From assembly GCA_016195395.1 (NCBI GenBank), contig JACPZR010000042.1, positions 1-6,229 of the forward strand: a stretch of 6,229 nucleotides of DNA, in the 5' to 3' direction. This stretch comes from Spirochaetia bacterium (GTDB lineage: Bacteria; Spirochaetota; Leptospirae; Leptospirales; Leptonemataceae). Both the position numbers and the translations under genes were made by a program. The notes beneath the pieces were generated by a model. It had not been told where the DNA came from, searched no databases, and worked only from the letters and a program-made list of their open reading frames with translations. Of this stretch, positions 1 to 6,181 are shown piece after piece. Position 1 is the stretch's first letter. The number at the start of each line of letters is the position of its first letter.

Positions 1-1630
1 AGGTCTCAAAAAAACGACCGTTATGAATGAGGAATTCGCGGGCTTCCCGTTCAAAAATGCGTTCGTGGTTGAGCATCACGGAGTCGCAGGGGACGGGCGG
101 CGCCACCGGGGCTATGTTGTCATAGCCGTGCACCCGACCGATTTCTTCCACAATGTCCTCGGGAATCGTTATGTCGTACTGGGAGCGGAACGTGGGAGCG
201 GTGACCGTGAGCATCGTCCCTGATTTCGTTTTCTTGGGGATAACGTCAAAGTGCATGCGGGAGAGAATGGCTTTCGTCTCTGCGGCTGTGATGTCAAAAC
301 CCAGGCGTTTTTGCAGAAGCTCCAGAGGAACGGGAATCTTGTTTCGGCGCGCGGGGACGGGTGCGGACCCCGTGACCTTGCCAGCCCTGATCTCCGGACA
401 CGTCTCTTTCAGAAGGGATACAATGCGGAAAAGAGCCGGCTTGGCGTTATACGGGTCCTGACCTTTCTCAAAGCGTACCGCGGAGTCCGTGCGCATCTGA
501 AGCTTGGCCAGGGTCCGCCGGATGGACTCACGCGGGAATGTGGCCGATTCCAGAAAGACCTGGGTTGAGTCCGGAGCAATTGCAGAATCGAGTCCCCCCA
601 TAACGCCCGCAAGCGCCACGGGCCGCCCTCCGCTACCGCCGTCGATGACGAGGATGGTGTCTTCGGGAACGGCCACTTCCGTCTCGTCGAGCATCTTGAG
701 GCGCGCCACTTTGACGCCGTTCCGTCCGTTTTGGGCAACGGTGATACTGTCTGATTTCAATGTCCGCGCATCAAACGCATGATTGGGCTGTCCCAGTTCG
801 AGCATCACGTAGTTGGATGCGTCTACGATATTGTTGATGGATTTCTGTCCCACGGCTGCGAGCCGCGCTTTCATCCAGAGCGGTGTGGCGCTCACTTGAA
901 CGTTATCGCACATCAATCCAAAGTAGGAGAGTGCTGCGTCCTTTTCGATCTTGATCTTCTTCTGGGGCAGGGGAACGGAACGCGGCGCGGGTGTTGTTTT
1001 TGGATCAAACTTGACCGGCTTCTTGTAGATCCCGGCAAGTTCACGCGCAAATCCAAAGTGGGACCAGAGGTCCGGTCGGTGCGTGATCGACTTGTTGTCT
1101 ACATCGAGCACAATATCTGAAAGACCCAGGAGCCGCGAGAGCGACTTCCCGCCGCCCAATTGGTTCTGCCCAATCCCCGTGACTGCGAGATCGATCAGGC
1201 CTTCCGTTACGCCAAAAAGCGGGACCAGCCCCAGCTCGTCCGAGCTGCAGAGCATGCCGAAAGATTCCACGCCTCGGATGGCGGACCGTTTGATTTCAAG
1301 AATGCCGCCGGACTCCGCTGCCTTTGCGGACGGGAGCTTGGCGCCAATGCGGGCCACGGCCACGGCCATGCCTTCGCGGACGTTCGGGGCCCCGCAGACA
1401 ATCTGAAGGGTTTCCGCGCCGGCCTGAACCGTGCAGACAGAGAGGCGGTCCGCACCGGGATGCTTTTCTTTTTTGACAACCAGTCCCGCCACCACATGTT
1501 CCAGGTGCGAGAAGACTCTCTCGTACCCTTCGATTTCACAGGTGGTCATGGTCAGGCGCTGTACAACGTCGTCCACTTTGACGGTTGACAGATCTACGTA
1601 ATCGTTGAGCCAGTTCCAGGAGAGTTTCAC
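1..1630 (-). CDS. pheT: Phenylalanine--tRNA ligase beta subunit, 3' end cut by window edge
   Basis: Beta subunit of cytosolic phenylalanyl-tRNA synthetase (alpha2beta2), which charges tRNA-Phe; the beta chain provides tRNA binding and editing. The frame is open from 1630 to the left edge, giving 543 codons; family members are usually about 800, so roughly the last third is missing (most of the catalytic-like core and the anticodon-binding domain). Visible in order: N-terminus MKLSWNWLNDYVDLS; an OB-fold tRNA-binding domain at about 40-150 (HPGADRLSVCTV, CGAPNV); HRPDLWSHFGFARELAG at about 184-200; the B3/B4 editing domain with INNIVDASNYVMLELGQPNH at about 265-284; and a B5 domain at about 427-506 ending in EDIVEEIGRVHGYDNI. 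The start is GTG at 1630, 10 nt after the pheS stop, with AGAAGG (1642-1637 on the minus strand) overlapping that stop, which suggests translational coupling. The identification is secure from these motifs and from the pheS neighbour. Confidence 0.96.
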   Translation of the reverse strand, partial: MKLSWNWLNDYVDLSTVKVDDVVQRLTMTTCEIEGYERVFSHLEHVVAGLVVKKEKHPGADRLSVCTVQAGAETLQIVCGAPNVREGMAVAVARIGAKLPSAKAAESGGILEIKRSAIRGVESFGMLCSSDELGLVPLFGVTEGLIDLAVTGIGQNQLGGGKSLSRLLGLSDIVLDVDNKSITHRPDLWSHFGFARELAGIYKKPVKFDPKTTPAPRSVPLPQKKIKIEKDAALSYFGLMCDNVQVSATPLWMKARLAAVGQKSINNIVDASNYVMLELGQPNHAFDARTLKSDSITVAQNGRNGVKVARLKMLDETEVAVPEDTILVIDGGSGGRPVALAGVMGGLDSAIAPDSTQVFLESATFPRESIRRTLAKLQMRTDSAVRFEKGQDPYNAKPALFRIVSLLKETCPEIRAGKVTGSAPVPARRNKIPVPLELLQKRLGFDITAAETKAILSRMHFDVIPKKTKSGTMLTVTAPTFRSQYDITIPEDIVEEIGRVHGYDNIAPVAPPVPCDSVMLNHERIFEREAREFLIHNGRFFET

Positions 1631-1640
1631 GTTATGCCTT

Positions 1641-2663
1641 CTAGAATTGCGTCAAGAAACGCATGTTGCCGGAGAGAAAATGTCTGATGTCTTCAATGCC
1701 GTGCCGCATCATGACCAGGCGCGAGAGTCCCATTCCAAACGCAAAACCCTGCCATTTCTTGGGGTCGATGCCGCCCGCTTTGAGCACGTTGGGATGAACC
1801 AGACCGCAGGGGAGGACTTCTACCCAGCCGGAATGCTTGCAGACCGAGCAGCCTTTCCCGCCGCAGATCAGGCATCCCATGTCCAGTTCAAAACCGGGTT
1901 CCACAAAGGGAAAGAATCCGGGCCTGAGGCGGACTTTAACGTCGCGCTCAAAGAAGGCGCGTAGAAACGCCTTCATAACGTGAATCAAATGGGCCACGGA
2001 TATCTCTTTGTCCACCATCATGCCTTCACACTGGTAGAATGTGTTTTCGTGGGAGGCGTCTGTTTCTTCATAGCGGAAGCAGCGGCCCGGCGCGATGATT
2101 CTAAACGGCGGTTTGAGAAGACTCATTGAGCGGACCTGGATAGACGACGTGTGCGTGCGCAGAAGATTTCCGTCTTCTGTCCAGATCGTATCCTGCATGT
2201 CCCTCGCGGGGTGATCGTCTGAAAAGTTGAGGCGGCCGAAGTTGTTTTCATCGGTCTCGACTTCCGGGCCGTCCATGACGCGGAAGCCCATCGCAGTAAA
2301 AATGTCTTCTATCTCATATTGCACGCGCGTGATGGGGTGCATACGCCCGCGTTTGACCGGGGCTGGACGCAGAGCGTCGAACCGTTCCGACTTGAGTTTC
2401 TCCGCCATCACCAGTTCTTGAAGCGCGGCGCGTCGTTCACGGATGGATGATTCCAGTTTCTCCCGGAAGTCGTTTGCGGCCTGTCCTGCAGTGCGACGCT
2501 CGTCCGGTGTCAGGTCTTTCAACCCCTTGAGGATGGCAGTCAGTTCACCCTTCTTTCCAAGAAAGGTCTGTTCGAGCGTTTCAATGTCCGCCGGCGACTC
2601 TGCCTTGGCAACTTCGTCGAGCGCGCGCGCGCCCAAGGATTCGATTTGGGACAATAATGCCAC
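1641..2663 (-). CDS. pheS: Phenylalanine--tRNA ligase alpha subunit
   Basis: Catalytic alpha subunit of phenylalanyl-tRNA synthetase, a class II enzyme that activates phenylalanine with ATP and loads tRNA-Phe. It is 340 residues long; E. coli PheS is 327. Residues 1-90 are the helical coiled-coil arm that contacts tRNA ([10 protein letters not shown] at 33-42). The catalytic core shows HPITR at 109, [12 protein letters not shown] at 131, [11 protein letters not shown] at 151, motif 2 ([19 protein letters not shown] from 193) and motif 3 ([11 protein letters not shown] from 306). An inserted [12 protein letters not shown] at 264-275 has two CxxC pairs, as in many bacterial PheS proteins, and accounts for most of the extra length. 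In motif 3 the usual Glu before the invariant Arg is Ser314. The start is GTG at 2663: an in-frame TGA lies two codons upstream, so only this GTG or the TTG three codons later is possible. No clear Shine-Dalgarno precedes it. It is the first gene of the pheST operon. Confidence 0.97.
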   Translation of the reverse strand: MALLSQIESLGARALDEVAKAESPADIETLEQTFLGKKGELTAILKGLKDLTPDERRTAGQAANDFREKLESSIRERRAALQELVMAEKLKSERFDALRPAPVKRGRMHPITRVQYEIEDIFTAMGFRVMDGPEVETDENNFGRLNFSDDHPARDMQDTIWTEDGNLLRTHTSSIQVRSMSLLKPPFRIIAPGRCFRYEETDASHENTFYQCEGMMVDKEISVAHLIHVMKAFLRAFFERDVKVRLRPGFFPFVEPGFELDMGCLICGGKGCSVCKHSGWVEVLPCGLVHPNVLKAGGIDPKKWQGFAFGMGLSRLVMMRHGIEDIRHFLSGNMRFLTQF

Positions 2664-2851
2664 GGGTCAAGCTTGCGTAAAAGGCCGCCCTGTCAAGAAA
2701 TCGAGGGTCTTGTTCTTGCCGCCGGGACCCCGCCCGGGGAAACCGCCGTATCTCAAAGCAGTCCAAAAAGCAGAAGTGCGTTCCGGCATCGCTCAAGGTT
2801 CTCTCTACAAAAGAAGAATGCCCCAAGTGCGGGAAACCGCTGCCTGTCTGC
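2664..2851. promoter_or_regulatory. Divergent region between pheS and the tapT-like gene
   Basis: Transcription of pheS (leftward) and of the tapT-like gene (rightward) should both start in or near this stretch. A perfect TTGACA lies on the minus strand (TGTCAA, 2691-2696), but nothing resembling a good -10 follows at 16-18 nt. A GC-rich self-complementary patch (CCCC GCCC GGGG, 2728-2739) has no T-run. I see no T-box leader and no phenylalanine-rich leader peptide. Much of the stretch (from 2681) is probably the 5' coding part of the tapT-like gene, so the true intergenic space may be much shorter. Confidence 0.35.
2681..2851 (+). other. Probable N-terminal coding extension of the tapT-like gene, with zinc finger
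   Basis: The reading frame of the downstream DTW-domain gene stays open upstream from its first ATG (2852) back to a TAA at 2678-2680. The last codons before that ATG read EECPKCGKPLPVC and then run on into MCDR, giving the CxxC...CxC zinc-finger pattern that opens TapT/DTW proteins. Three of the four cysteines (codons 2819, 2828, 2849) fall here, so the real protein almost certainly begins upstream. No ATG, GTG or TTG exists in this frame. Near-cognate candidates are CTG 2690 and ATC 2750, the latter 9 nt after GGGGA (2736-2740). A missing base in the sequence, with translation beginning in another frame (for example TTG 2673), is the alternative. Confidence 0.6.
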
Positions 2852-3439
2852 ATGTGCGACCGGCTGACCAAGGTTCCAAACAAGCTTCAGATAGTAGTCC
2901 TCCAACACCCGGCGGAACGGCGCAATGTTCTTGAGACGGCGCCGCTCATCACTGCATCGCTGTCGGCCGCCACGGTGAAGGTGGGGCTTTCCTGGGCTTC
3001 TCTGAAAGACGCTGCCGGGCCCGGCGCGAAGCCTGATTCATGGGCCGTCGTCTTCCCAAAAAACTACGGCCTGCATGCCGCTCCCGAAGCGCCTCCCAAA
3101 GGGGCGGAGACGTTGGTCATGGACAAAACGGGCGACCCGTTCTCAAAGCCTCCGCGGCTTGAGGGTGTTCTTCTGCTCGACGGGTCCTGGTCGCAGGCGC
3201 GGACCATGTGGTGGCGCAATGCATGGCTGTTGAAGCTTTTACGGATACGGCTTTTTCCCAAGAATCCGTCGATATACGGCCGTCTCAGAAAAGAACCCGA
3301 GAAAGACAGCCTGTCCACGCTCGAGGCCGCGGCTTTGGTTCTGCGTGACCTGGATCATAACCCGGAAGCCTGCGATGTGCTTTTACGCACGCTCCGGACG
3401 TTCGTGCAGCGCGTGCGCGACTTTGATTCTAGTCTTTAA
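2852..3439 (+). CDS. tapT: DTW-domain tRNA-uridine aminocarboxypropyltransferase (TapT family)
   Basis: Family knowledge: TapT (E. coli YfiP) transfers the 3-amino-3-carboxypropyl group of S-adenosylmethionine to a uridine in the tRNA variable loop (acp3U47); DTW proteins have a SPOUT-like fold. The coordinates use the first standard ATG and give 195 residues; the zinc-finger cysteines just upstream show that the true start is earlier. Seen in the sequence, numbered from this ATG: HPAE at 19-22 (the HPxE motif), FPKNYG at 68-73, the signature LLLDGSWSQARTMW at 107-120, and STLEA at 155-159. The signature DxTW motif reads DGSW, a Thr-to-Ser change. The C-terminal helix ends in a charged RTFVQRVRDFD. 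The gene stands alone on the plus strand, diverges from pheS, and overlaps ppnP tail to tail by 11 bp. The family call is strong; the exact tRNA target is inferred. No convincing ribosome binding site is seen at 2852. Confidence 0.85.
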   Translation: MCDRLTKVPNKLQIVVLQHPAERRNVLETAPLITASLSAATVKVGLSWASLKDAAGPGAKPDSWAVVFPKNYGLHAAPEAPPKGAETLVMDKTGDPFSKPPRLEGVLLLDGSWSQARTMWWRNAWLLKLLRIRLFPKNPSIYGRLRKEPEKDSLSTLEAAALVLRDLDHNPEACDVLLRTLRTFVQRVRDFDSSL

Positions 3440-3713
3440 ATTCGCAGATATACGCGCAGTCTGACGTTATCTTCAGCTGGAACTTGGAATTCCCCGGCAC
3501 CGTGTAGTGCTCGCCTCTTTTGTACGTCTTAAAGGACGACTCTCCGGGCAGTTTTACATCCATAGCGCCGGCCGTAACCGTCATGATCTCTTTCTTGCCC
3601 GTGGAGAATTCATATTCTCCGGGCGCCATAACGCCGGACGTTACCTTTTCCCCGTTCACGTCGAGCGTGAGGGACTTGACTTTGCCTTCAAAATATTCGT
3701 TCACCTGTATCAT
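3429..3713 (-). CDS. ppnP: Pyrimidine/purine nucleoside phosphorylase
   Basis: PpnP (YaiE, DUF1255) is a small cupin-fold cytosolic enzyme that splits ribonucleosides with phosphate into free base and ribose-1-phosphate, with broad base specificity. The product from ATG 3713 is 94 residues, the same length as E. coli PpnP, and follows its pattern throughout: MIQVNEYFEGKVKSL at the start, SGVMAPGEYEFST at about 26-38, MTVTAGAMDVKLPG at about 44-57, YKRGEHYTVPGNSKFQL at about 64-80, and a closing YICEF. I chose ATG 3713 over the upstream in-frame ATG at 3752 because AGAGGA (minus strand, 3723-3718) precedes it by 4 nt and because the 13 extra residues have no family counterpart. It lies 50 nt downstream of the metallophosphoesterase gene on the same strand and is probably cotranscribed with it. 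The last 11 bp overlap the convergent tapT-like gene. Confidence 0.92.
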   Translation of the reverse strand: MIQVNEYFEGKVKSLTLDVNGEKVTSGVMAPGEYEFSTGKKEIMTVTAGAMDVKLPGESSFKTYKRGEHYTVPGNSKFQLKITSDCAYICEFKD

Positions 3714-3717
3714 GTTG

Positions 3718-3723
3718 TCCTCT
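3718..3723 (-). promoter_or_regulatory. Ribosome binding site of ppnP
   Basis: AGAGGA on the minus strand ends 4 nt before ATG 3713. It decides the ppnP start against the longer frame beginning at 3752, which has no such site. Confidence 0.6.
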
Positions 3724-3763
3724 ATTAAGATGCCGCGGCTGTGCCCGGCCATTGTTGTTTTGG

Positions 3764-4771
3764 TTAGAGCTTGGTCTCAATCGTAAACCGGTCAATCACC
3801 CGGTTCTGGATATCCTTAAAATAGCATTCCGCTTCCCGTTCCTTTCCCGGAGCAAGGAAGGTGCAGAAGAGGGCGCCGTAGTCTGCCCCCTGCGTCTGCG
3901 TGTAGACGCTTGCCCAATGAGGCCCGGGCTTTACCTCCGGCCGGATGCTTTTCCCGCCGAGGCCGGAGACAAAGGCAAAGCTTTTCCCAGGCTCCAAGGT
4001 CAGTCGGTTACTTTTTGATACGACTGTCTGATGAACGAAATCGGAAAGGAGGAACGTCCGCGAGTACGAGTGTTCGTGGCCCGTGGAAACGAAAGCGCCG
4101 TACTTCCGGCATGTCTCGTACGCGGTCCAGCCCACTTCGTCGGTTTTGTCTCCCGCCTGCATTTGCTTCTGATTCTTGTGCCAGACGCAGACCTTCCAGT
4201 GGGCTTTGGATGCCTGGAGCGTTGCATCGAGCCAGGGTTCGTGTCCCTTGCCGTACGTCCCGACGCCGGTCACCGCAAAGAGCATTCCGTTAACGCTGCA
4301 CGCGGACTGCACTCCAGGTTCCCCGTCGCAGATAACGTCTTTTGTTCCCTTGAGGCGCTCCTTGATCTTTTGAGAATACCCGCGCCACTCCGGAACGTCA
4401 TGATTGCCCACGACAGCAATCACGGGAAAGTCGGCCCCAAGGGCGGATGAGAGCATCGCATCCCAAAGCTCGGGGTTGTCGGCGTAGTCAAAATCTCCGA
4501 GCGCCACAAGGAGGGATGCCCCTTCTCTGGCGATCAGGTCATACACGGCCTCTGTTCCAGGCGACCGGCCTTGGTCGCCCACGAAGGCCACTTTCATGTT
4601 CGACTTGGGGATGGCCGGTCTTGGCGGGTGCGATTTGACAGGGTAGCGTTCCTTTTCTGCATGTCCCAGCCGGCATGCGCCCATCACCACAACTGCCACG
4701 AGGATGAGGAGAGGGGTCCACAGCGGAATAGAAAGTCGGGAGGGGTAGGCCCCGAAGATCGTGCGCTTCAT
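3764..4771 (-). CDS. Exported purple-acid-phosphatase-like metallophosphoesterase, probable lipoprotein
   Basis: Calcineurin-like dinuclear metallophosphoesterase of 335 residues. The metal-ligand motifs are complete and in order: GDQG (Asp66), GDFDYAD (Asp93, Tyr96), GNHD (Asn123, His124), VWHKN (His198) and GHEHSYSRT (His232, His234). GDxxY and GHxHxYxRT are typical of purple acid phosphatases, where the tyrosine coordinates Fe(III). A C-terminal SGLGGKSIR is also typical of PAP-like proteins. The N-terminus has a basic start, a hydrophobic stretch (about 19-32) and VVMGAC, a lipobox-like site at Cys33, so I infer a membrane-anchored protein outside the cytoplasm; signal peptidase I cleavage after GHA (36-38) is the alternative. 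Cys148/158 and Cys195/221 could form disulfides. The frame is open to 4999, but that would overlap rpmF and lose the signal peptide; ATG 4771 has a weak GCAGG upstream. Substrate unknown: phosphomonoesters or nucleotides are plausible. It is first in a likely operon with ppnP. Confidence 0.85.
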   Translation of the reverse strand: MKRTIFGAYPSRLSIPLWTPLLILVAVVVMGACRLGHAEKERYPVKSHPPRPAIPKSNMKVAFVGDQGRSPGTEAVYDLIAREGASLLVALGDFDYADNPELWDAMLSSALGADFPVIAVVGNHDVPEWRGYSQKIKERLKGTKDVICDGEPGVQSACSVNGMLFAVTGVGTYGKGHEPWLDATLQASKAHWKVCVWHKNQKQMQAGDKTDEVGWTAYETCRKYGAFVSTGHEHSYSRTFLLSDFVHQTVVSKSNRLTLEPGKSFAFVSGLGGKSIRPEVKPGPHWASVYTQTQGADYGALFCTFLAPGKEREAECYFKDIQNRVIDRFTIETKL

Positions 4772-4865
4772 AATGCCTGCCAAAGAACAAATTGCACTCA
4801 CGAAGGGAACAAGATTATGAATCGCGCTTGCGCGAAAACCCGCGGCCCCCTGCTGTGGCCAAAAC
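4772..4865. promoter_or_regulatory. Divergent promoter region of the phosphatase gene and rpmF
   Basis: This 94-bp gap separates two divergent start codons and should hold both promoters. Weak candidates: for rpmF, TTGCAC (4792-4797) and TATGAA (4816-4821) with an 18-nt spacer; for the phosphatase gene, CATAAT on the minus strand (4819-4814) without a good -35. The two -10 candidates overlap in the same AT-rich patch. A hyphenated dyad lies at 4822-4835. Neither -35 match is strong, so the exact elements are uncertain. Confidence 0.4.
4822..4835. repeat. Hyphenated inverted repeat TCGCGC-TT-GCGCGA
   Basis: Two perfect 6-bp arms around a 2-nt centre, located in the divergent gap just beside the candidate -10 elements. 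It could be a repressor operator acting on one or both genes. GC-rich dyads of this size also arise by chance. Confidence 0.35.
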
Positions 4866-5063
4866 ATGGCACTACCGAAAAGGAAAACATCGCGGCAGAA
4901 AAGCCGCTCCCGTCGCGCGCACCATGCCATCGGTAAGCCGAACTTGGTGCCCTGCAAGAACTGCGGCACCTTCATTATGCCGCACCGGGTATGCCCCACC
5001 TGTGGGTATTACAAAGACCGAATCGTCCTTGCGCCCAAGGCGCCCCGCACGGCAGAAGGTTAA
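4866..5063 (+). CDS. rpmF: Large ribosomal subunit protein bL32, zinc-ribbon form
   Basis: Structural protein of the 50S subunit, 65 residues, close to the usual 55-65. The N-terminus [20 protein letters not shown] is the standard basic L32 start (MAVPKRKTSxxxxxxRRAHH), and the middle is a zinc ribbon with Cys30, Cys33, Cys43 and Cys46 (CKNCGT, then CPTCGYY). All four cysteines are present, so this is the zinc-binding form. ATG 4866 is fixed by the conserved start; no clear Shine-Dalgarno precedes it. The frame ends in tandem stops (TAA TAG, 5061-5066). plsX follows after 60 nt, the widespread rpmF-plsX arrangement that links ribosome and phospholipid genes. Confidence 0.97.
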   Translation: MALPKRKTSRQKSRSRRAHHAIGKPNLVPCKNCGTFIMPHRVCPTCGYYKDRIVLAPKAPRTAEG

Positions 5064-5064
5064 T

Positions 5065-5121
5065 AGCATCTCGCGATCATCGTGAAGCCACGGTCTAACC
5101 ACCGCGGCTGATGCTTTGTTT
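5065..5121 (+). promoter_or_regulatory. Structured leader or attenuator-like hairpin before plsX
   Basis: The rpmF-plsX gap can fold almost completely. The inner stem pairs 5086-5094 with 5101-5109 (nine positions, one A-C mismatch, 6-nt loop). The outer stem AGCATC (5065-5070) pairs with GATGCT (5110-5115), stacking directly on the inner stem on the 3' side and leaving a 15-nt bulge on the 5' side. TTTGTTT (5115-5121) follows and plsX starts at 5124. No ribosome binding site is visible for plsX. A transcription attenuator or a translational control element would fit. This is base pairing read by eye, with no energy calculation. Confidence 0.4.
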
Positions 5122-5123
5122 CC

Positions 5124-6125
5124 ATGTGGGTAGCAGTTGATACCATGAGTGGCGATCACGGGCCGGAGCCCGCCGTGCACGGAGCCGTGCAGGCGGTCCG
5201 GGAGTACGGCTGTAACGTCGTACTGGTGGGGGACCCAAGTATTCTTCCTGCGCTCCTCAAACGTTTCCCCTGCGACACATCCCGTGTCCGGATTGAAGCT
5301 GCCCGCGAAATCATCACAATGGACGACTCGCCCAGTCAGGCCGTCCGGTCACGTCCGGATGCTTCTGTGGTCGTGGCCGCGCGCCTCGTCAAAGAAGGTC
5401 AGGCTGTGGGATTCTTTTCCCCGGGGAACACGGGGGCTACCATGGCCTCAGCGCTCCTTGTGATGGGCCGGATTCATGGTGTGGACCGCCCCTGCATCGC
5501 TTCCCCGTTGCCGCGCGAAGACGGGAAGGTAACCGTGCTTCTGGACTCCGGGGCCAACGTTGACTGCAAGGCAAAGTGGTTGGTCCAATTCGGGATCATG
5601 GGTGAAGTGTATGCCAGGGAAATTCTCGGCATTGTACATCCGCGGATTGCCATGCTCTCCAACGGAGAAGAGGCCAAGAAAGGCAACAGCATGACCGTGG
5701 AGGCCCACGAAAAGTTCGCCAAGCTCCCGTACAACTTTGTGGGTAACGTTGAAGGCCGGGACCTCTACGGAGGTGAACGGGCCGCGGACGTTGTGGTAAC
5801 GGACGGCTTCACCGGAAACATCGTTCTGAAAGCGACGGAAGGCCTTGCCAGATCTATTTTCAATATCATGCGCTACGGGATTGCAGGCAGCCAGCTTGCC
5901 ACAGCCGGAGCGTTTCTCTTGAAGCCTATGCTTACGGAAGTAAAGAAACGCATGGATTACGCTGAATACGGCGGGGCGCCGCTTCTTGGTGTTCAAGGGA
6001 CGTGCATCATTGGTCACGGAAGTTCCAATGCCACAGCTTTCAAAAATGCAGTGCGCGTGGTCCGTGAGTTTGCCAAGCGGGACATCGGCGGGAAGATTGC
6101 CGATAACGTGAAGCGGTTCTCTTGA
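5124..6125 (+). CDS. plsX: Phosphate acyltransferase PlsX
   Basis: PlsX converts acyl-ACP and phosphate to acyl-phosphate, the acyl donor for PlsY in the first step of phosphatidic acid synthesis; it is a cytosolic, membrane-associated enzyme. The product has 333 residues, a full family length. Motifs in order: [13 protein letters not shown] at 3-15 (usually DAMGGD), [10 protein letters not shown] at 99-108, RPCIASPLP at 122-130, [11 protein letters not shown] at 139-149, [16 protein letters not shown] at 180-195, [23 protein letters not shown] segment near 204-223, [14 protein letters not shown] at 227-240, and a C-terminal [11 protein letters not shown] at 282-292 followed by GHGSS. ATG 5124 places VAVD exactly where the family starts, although no Shine-Dalgarno is visible and the upstream gap is largely self-complementary. 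It is probably cotranscribed with rpmF. A fabH or fabD gene often follows plsX, but none is recognisable in the remaining 104 bp. Confidence 0.97.
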   Translation: MWVAVDTMSGDHGPEPAVHGAVQAVREYGCNVVLVGDPSILPALLKRFPCDTSRVRIEAAREIITMDDSPSQAVRSRPDASVVVAARLVKEGQAVGFFSPGNTGATMASALLVMGRIHGVDRPCIASPLPREDGKVTVLLDSGANVDCKAKWLVQFGIMGEVYAREILGIVHPRIAMLSNGEEAKKGNSMTVEAHEKFAKLPYNFVGNVEGRDLYGGERAADVVVTDGFTGNIVLKATEGLARSIFNIMRYGIAGSQLATAGAFLLKPMLTEVKKRMDYAEYGGAPLLGVQGTCIIGHGSSNATAFKNAVRVVREFAKRDIGGKIADNVKRFS

Positions 6126-6181
6126 GCTCTGCCGGAGCCCGGCCGCCCTGACCTTGACCCTTTCCTTGGATTGATCCGCCT

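Noticed and set aside
8..14. Run of seven A (T on the coding strand of pheT) as a slippery frameshift site
   Set aside because: It encodes Phe-Phe in a normal PheT segment; the frame stays open up to the window edge and no downstream structure can be judged.
779..1588. Long plus-strand open frames opposite pheT
   Set aside because: They are antisense shadows of a well-conserved gene, with no recognisable domain.
1605..1964. 119-codon plus-strand frame opposite pheS
   Set aside because: It is the antisense of conserved PheS motifs, and its sequence is explained by that gene.
2621..2632. Alternating GC run in pheS (possible Z-DNA)
   Set aside because: It is explained by codons for Leu-Gly-Ala-Arg-Ala-Leu in a GC-rich gene.
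2691..2696. Perfect TTGACA -35 box for pheS on the minus strand
   Set aside because: No acceptable -10 hexamer lies 16-18 nt downstream (AAGCTT, AGCTTG), so a promoter cannot be supported.
2664..2851. T-box or attenuator leader controlling pheST
   Set aside because: No T-box consensus, no Phe-rich leader peptide and no hairpin with a T-run were found on the minus strand.
3714..3752. 13-residue upstream extension of ppnP
   Set aside because: The length from ATG 3713 matches the 94-residue family, and the ribosome binding site lies inside the would-be extension.
4772..4999. 76-residue upstream extension of the phosphatase reading frame
   Set aside because: It runs antisense over the start of rpmF, has no family similarity, and would bury the signal peptide inside the protein; ATG 4771 gives a sensible export signal.
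5448..6017. 189-codon minus-strand frame opposite plsX
   Set aside because: It is antisense to strongly conserved PlsX motifs and shows no domain of its own.
6131..6143. GCCGG-AGC-CCGGC hairpin as a terminator of plsX
   Set aside because: The stem is only 5 bp and no T-run follows, so an intrinsic terminator is not supported.
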